From contig CM034135.1 in assembly GCA_019914995.1 (NCBI GenBank), positions 1,738,501-1,802,500 on the forward strand: a stretch of 64,000 bases of DNA, read 5' to 3'. A model generated the notes under the pieces. That model was not told where the DNA came from, did no database searches, and worked only from the letters and a program-made list of their open reading frames with translations. A program made the translations under genes and the position numbers. Source of the DNA: Acanthochlamys bracteata. Its lineage: Eukaryota; Streptophyta; Magnoliopsida; Pandanales; Velloziaceae. Numbering within the stretch: position 1 is the stretch's first letter; every line of letters starts with the position of its first letter. This document shows positions 59,789 to 64,000 of the stretch, one piece after another.

Positions 59789-62275
59789 TGCTGCCGGAAA
59801 AGCTTCAGGAAATTAAAGCTAGCTACCAATTGAAAATTGCTCTGTTGTTTGTTAATTTGAAAGGAACTAATGTGGGTTTTATAATGATTACCAAACACGG
59901 TAGCTTGGGTGAAAATTATACTTTTTTTACACTTTAAATAAAGAAGGTACGTTGACTGAGATAAAGAAATATTTTGTTAGTGAGATAATTTATTTCAGAA
60001 AAACAGAGGCTGGAGAAGAAGCAGTTAGGAGCCACCGAAAGTGTTCGTATCTCTACGCAGAAACTGTGACTGGTTCTTTCCATAGAGCAGCGCCGGTACT
60101 CGGTAGAGACGCATACATGTTTATGTGTCAAGACCTTGACCATGGACCGAGCATGATGGGTTTATGAGGACTCGATCATTAATTTCTACGCTCTTGCGTC
60201 TTCGCGTCATGAAAAAGTAAACGCTCTAGTTATTTTTGCGACCATATTAATAGCAGTATTCAATTAATAAATGTTATTTCTTCTTACATATTAATAGCTG
60301 TTTCCTGTGCTCGGTCATCATCTTCCTCTCCTTTTGCTTTGCCCAATCTCATTTGTTCATAAGCACCAATCTCCTTTTGCTTTTAGCAATAAACCCGTTT
60401 AAGAATTTTGAATGTGATCTCATTTGTCTTATTAGAGAAAAGAACGAGACAAGATTCATCATGTCGTGAGAAACTTATCCTTTAGGACTTGACTGATCGA
60501 ATATTCATTTGAAATTAAGTTGAAATTACAAAGCTTTATTAATTTTTAGGTTCTTACAGTGAATGATAAAAACTTTCTTAGTTTGTTGCTTTCTAATAGA
60601 AAGTAACAAAATCGCGCGTGCTTTCCTAAATCCGTTTCACCTCAAACTCCCGATTAATCATTGGAACAAATATTGATATTTCTCTGCTTTTGTGATTTTT
60701 TTCTTCTCTCTAAGTTTTATTTAAACGTGTTTCAGCTTTACAAAAATTTAATTATAATAAAAATTTTATTAATATTTATTCTTTTTATTTCGGTTTACTT
60801 TTAAACGGATGAAAATTTATTTCTCAGTCCATTCTTACTTACTTTCATAAAATTTAGTTTTATATAATTTATTTTTTTAAGCTAAATATCAACATTTTCC
60901 AATATTCAGTCCATCTTTCTTTTTAGGAATTATTTGACACTTTATTTATTTAATGACTATTTCATTTAGCTTCTTATATTTAATAATTTTTATAGTAATT
61001 TATTTTTTATCATACGAAAATTAAACTAATTTTTTTAAAAAGTTTTCAAAACTATTTGTTTAATTTATTGTTTTTTATTTTAGCACTCGGAATGATCCTT
61101 TATTAGGTATTAGTGCTGCTGTCTAAACTAGTCACCATCACTCCCATCAACCTCCGGATCTGTACATGTTCCAGGCAACTAAAGAGCCTCTTTCAACAGA
61201 AATTTAACATCTAAATATGCACATATGGTAATCAACAGCACCACCAACACCATCACCATCACCGTTAAGACACTACAGCATAGCACAAGTTCCTGTTTGT
61301 TCCAGATATTACTGCGGCAAATACGCACCTTTTTTCCAAATTAATACCCAGTTCCTGTTGCTTCCTGGTCTCATCACAGCTGGCGGACGAACACGGGCGG
61401 CGCGTGTCTTGCGCCGTAGATATGATTAGATTTAGATTACCCACTGTCTGATTCATCTCTTTAAACTAGATATTATTTTAATTTTCTCAACCGAGTATAT
61501 ATAGAACAATACCGGACTCTGTCTTTTGTGCATTAGCCTGATTAAGAGAACAGCAGAATTGACTTGAGATTAATTTTCTTCTAGAAATAATTTAGTCAAC
61601 TATATTTCAGTTCTGAAAATCAATTTTTCGAGAATTTAACTGGATTAGTGAGCAAACACTGCGGAATCTTGCATTTTAATCTTGGCCAAAGAAAAAGCTA
61701 AAAATATTTCATTTTATTTTCTTTTCAACTTTACAGAAAAATAAATTTTAAGAATAAAAAATCTGATTACAATAGAGCAGCAACACCGATAAATATTTGT
61801 TTCGCTCTGAAATCAAAGCCTACAATAGGGCCCACGTTACGCTGAACTCATTCCACTTGACCGTTAATTCGGCCACGGTACTTGTTAAACTTGATGAATT
61901 TTTAAAAATTGTTTACTCTATAAAGATCGATTGATAGTTTGTCCCTCTACGATTTTGAACGCTGAATTGAATTTCACTGTTTGACTTGACTTGTTTAGGT
62001 AGCTAACTGGTGAGAAGACTACAAATTAGACGATTTTAGCGCATAGAAGAAATTCTAACTTGTTTGATTTGAAATTCAAATATTTTATATATTTTAGTTA
62101 TCATGTTACAGTTTGTTAGGAATGGCGAAGATGAGATTGTTTATACTACTGAAAAAAATTACACTTATACGTAAGGACGTACGAGCAAACTATATAATGG
62201 AAGAAGAATTATAGAACAGCTACGAGCCACATATGTATATGTTTATATAGATAGACTGATAATTAATGTTGCTAA
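59789..62275. other. spacer, no supported gene
   Basis: Two and a half kilobases with no gene I can support. Frames at 59934-60143, 59952-60167 and 61265-61456 are short and lack domains; the last (NQTVGNLNLII start, Cys-rich centre) is an outside chance for a small gene. A/T-rich blocks at 60720-61090. Nothing else identified. Confidence 0.45.
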
Positions 62276-62518
62276 TTAGACTAATATGGGCATATAGTTG
62301 AGCCGAAGACCACAAGCAGTGCAGCAAGCAAAAGCAAGACAGCCACTCTCCTCTATCCATCCTACATCCGCCTCCGGCTGGTGACCACCGTGAAAGTTTG
62401 GTATCTGAAGCATCGATCCAAAGTGCAAACACAAAGAGATCAGAACGGACATGACTAGTATGACGAAGACATGATCAGTAGGGAAGGGATAACTTGTGTT
62501 AAATAACAGCTCTCTCAC
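62276..62518 (-). CDS. short membrane-protein frame (array gene 7, doubtful)
   Basis: An 80-residue frame: MRELLFNTSYPFPTDHVFVI start, one clear hydrophobic segment (VFVILVMSVLISLCLHFG), a polar middle (HGGHQPEADVGWIEESG) and a second hydrophobic, Cys-rich segment (CLAFACCTACGLRLNYM). It resembles its neighbours in size and layout, and its start lies only two bases from the left end of the CACTA element, so the gene's own upstream region has been displaced. It may be a remnant. No family recognised. Confidence 0.45.
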   Translation of the reverse strand: MRELLFNTSYPFPTDHVFVILVMSVLISLCLHFGSMLQIPNFHGGHQPEADVGWIEESGCLAFACCTACGLRLNYMPILV

Positions 62519-62519
62519 A

Positions 62520-63233
62520 CACTACAACAAAAAATACTTTTTTATAGAGATGAGAAAAGTTGGTTAAGTTAAACAAAATTGGTCGCAACTCTAAATAACG
62601 ACAAAAAATGGGTCATAAAATTGGTCGCTGATAGTAATAGCGATCAAGTACTAAAATTAGTCGCCATTAAGCCGCACGATAGCAACAAAAAACGGATGGC
62701 TGCGAAAACTACCATCGACTAAGTCAAACAAGTCGCTAACATTATTAGTGACCAAACATTGTATGGTCTTCTCAGTAGTGAGTAGTGACCAAAAGGAAAC
62801 CAATCACTGTTGAGGAAATAGCAACCGCTAGTTTGTTTCCAATGGTCGCTATTGTTTGCAAAAATAAAACAAATTTATTAAAAAAGTTATATATAAAAAC
62901 TATGAAAATGTATATATAGAAACACAATAGACAGATTACAACAGCAGAATATAAATATTTATTAGTATAAATAAATTATACATTAACTAAATATCAATAA
63001 TATTTAAATACAAAATGTATAATTATATTGATAATACGATTATCGGCAATATTCACCGGTGCCAACTTCATACAAAATATAATGAGTGACATCTAACACT
63101 CGTCATATATCTGAAACAAAATGAGAAGAAAAAATTACAATGTATAGTAAACTTCATAATGATATATAAAGAAGTTAGAATACACATTACCGCATCTAAT
63201 TTACTCATTCTATTGTTGTATTTTCTTGTAGTG
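62520..63233. mobile_element. non-autonomous CACTA (CMC/EnSpm) DNA transposon
   Basis: 714 bases, complete. Left end CACTACAACAAAAAATAC; the right end, in reverse complement, is CACTACAAGAAAATACAACA. It is flanked on both sides by ACA (62517-62519 and 63234-63236), the three-base target duplication of the CACTA superfamily. The first 300 bases hold repeated short motifs ggtcgc / agtcgc / gcgac (about 62580, 62622, 62660, 62730, 62845), which fit subterminal transposase-binding repeats. There is no transposase frame, so movement would depend on a related element elsewhere. The intact duplication and ends suggest a fairly recent insertion. Confidence 0.92.
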
Positions 63234-63406
63234 ACAAGTTATAGATTTGTTTTAACAATTTTTTAAATTCAAAATTTTTTTAAAAGTTAAAAAATATCAG
63301 TAAATTGTACATAACGTATATAAGTTTTTAAAAAAAATTAATAAAAAATCTCTTTACACGTAAACATTGTACATAAAAATTGTATACTCAATACGTTACC
63401 TTCTTA

Positions 63407-64000
63407 TCAAACTTCACTCGTCTCAATATCATTCCGACGGATCTCGCTCCTCTTTTGGTATAAAACTACAAGATACCCAGTAACTGGAACTAAAATCACC
63501 GAGACGGGTATCATCCAACATTTCATATTCTTACTTTCAATCTCCTTGATGCAAGAAGAAACTCCAGCTCCATTTAGTAATCCGAATGTAGTTAGAGCAA
63601 GCTCTGATTGACTTACCAGTTCGGACAACCCTCTCCAGTGTCTCAGCAACAACGAGTCTGCAACAGACAAGCAAGTGACAAAACCAGCAACGATAAGGAA
63701 GCAGCGAGCTATTTCGTTTTCTTCGGCCAATGAAGTGTTCTGTATGATATTCTCCGCAGCTCCATGTATTAAAATGACAATACCTTGATTATATATGATA
63801 TTGGTGTTATTGGGCACCAACTGATCATCATCTACCTTAGTACTCTTGCGTTGTCTTTCTGAGGTAGGCAAATCTTTGTTCTTCTTTGAGAAAAATTTCA
63901 GTCGAATACATTTTAAGCCAAAAAAGACCAAAGCGGTAAGGATAAACATAACCAGAGGCACCCAAAAATTCTCCTTCAGAATCATAATCATAGAAAAGAT
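63407..64000 (-). CDS. membrane protein, paralogue of array gene 4 (array gene 8, partial)
   Basis: Cut by the right edge; the visible 198 codons are the C-terminal half, open to base 64000. It aligns end to end with array gene 4: ILKENFWVPLVMFILTALVF with TLRGNVWVPFAIALISLLVF, NNTNIIYNQGIVILIHG with MNTTYINGIVITFGIV, LALTTFGLLNGAGVSSCI with FALITFGLLNLTGISYCV, and KNMKCWMIPVSVILVPV with IKMRYWMVALSLVIILV. Five hydrophobic segments are visible, and the tail is polar (RRNDIETSEV), without the CPEC motif of its partner. Function unknown. The CACTA element lies 174 bases past its stop codon. Confidence 0.8.
   Translation of the reverse strand: MFSMIMILKENFWVPLVMFILTALVFFGLKCIRLKFFSKKNKDLPTSERQRKSTKVDDDQLVPNNTNIIYNQGIVILIHGAAENIIQNTSLAEENEIARCFLIVAGFVTCLSVADSLLLRHWRGLSELVSQSELALTTFGLLNGAGVSSCIKEIESKNMKCWMIPVSVILVPVTGYLVVLYQKRSEIRRNDIETSEV

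Noticed and set aside
1-64000. Retrotransposons, tRNA genes, microRNA precursors
   Set aside because: Looked for by eye on both strands; no reverse transcriptase, integrase, long terminal repeats, tRNA boxes or known conserved microRNA sequence was recognised. A covariance-model scan could still find a tRNA I missed.

Overview
The window is nuclear DNA from a flowering plant, most likely a eudicot. The genes are plant families (ALOG/LSH, two organellar PPR proteins, a UDP-arabinose 4-epimerase, a plant-type PAT1). They carry many small introns, and the spacers are AT-rich and full of short inverted-repeat transposons. Most exon boundaries below were set by eye from GT/AG (twice GC/AG) sites, reading phase and family knowledge.

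Left part (1-13.5 kb): a small unrecognised gene on the minus strand (390-777), a P-class PPR gene on the plus strand (1248-2444), then two minus-strand genes, biotin-protein ligase HCS1 (2912-6435, nine exons) and the GPI mannosyltransferase 1 gene PNT1/PIG-M (11161-13468, four exons). Between and overlapping the last two lies a tandem triplication of about 1.77 kb (6324-11640). Each unit holds the 5' end of HCS1 and the last exon of PNT1. The breakpoints share the six bases AACCTT, which on the coding strand form the splice donor of PNT1 exon 3. The rearrangement may therefore have created a chimeric transcription unit: HCS1 promoter and transit peptide spliced to the PNT1 last exon in another frame.

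Middle part (13.5-47 kb): an AT-rich spacer with several MITEs; an intronless ALOG/LSH gene with a polyglutamine tract (19155-19973, minus); an EMB2279-like chloroplast PPR gene of nine exons (24052-28575, plus); a PAT1 decapping-activator gene (30089-35456, plus); another MITE-rich spacer; and a ten-exon UDP-arabinose 4-epimerase gene (MUR4/UXE type, 40600-44125, plus). These genes serve unrelated housekeeping or developmental roles: biotin attachment, GPI anchors, organelle RNA, mRNA decay, cell-wall arabinose and organ boundaries.

Right part (47.3 kb to the edge): seven or eight genes, all on the minus strand, encode small to medium multi-pass membrane proteins that I do not recognise. Two are clear paralogues (54679-56428 and the gene cut by the right edge). 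The rest share mainly architecture. This array is the best candidate for something undescribed. A complete non-autonomous CACTA element (62520-63233, target duplication ACA) sits inside it. No rRNA, tRNA, CRISPR or recognisable retroelement was seen.
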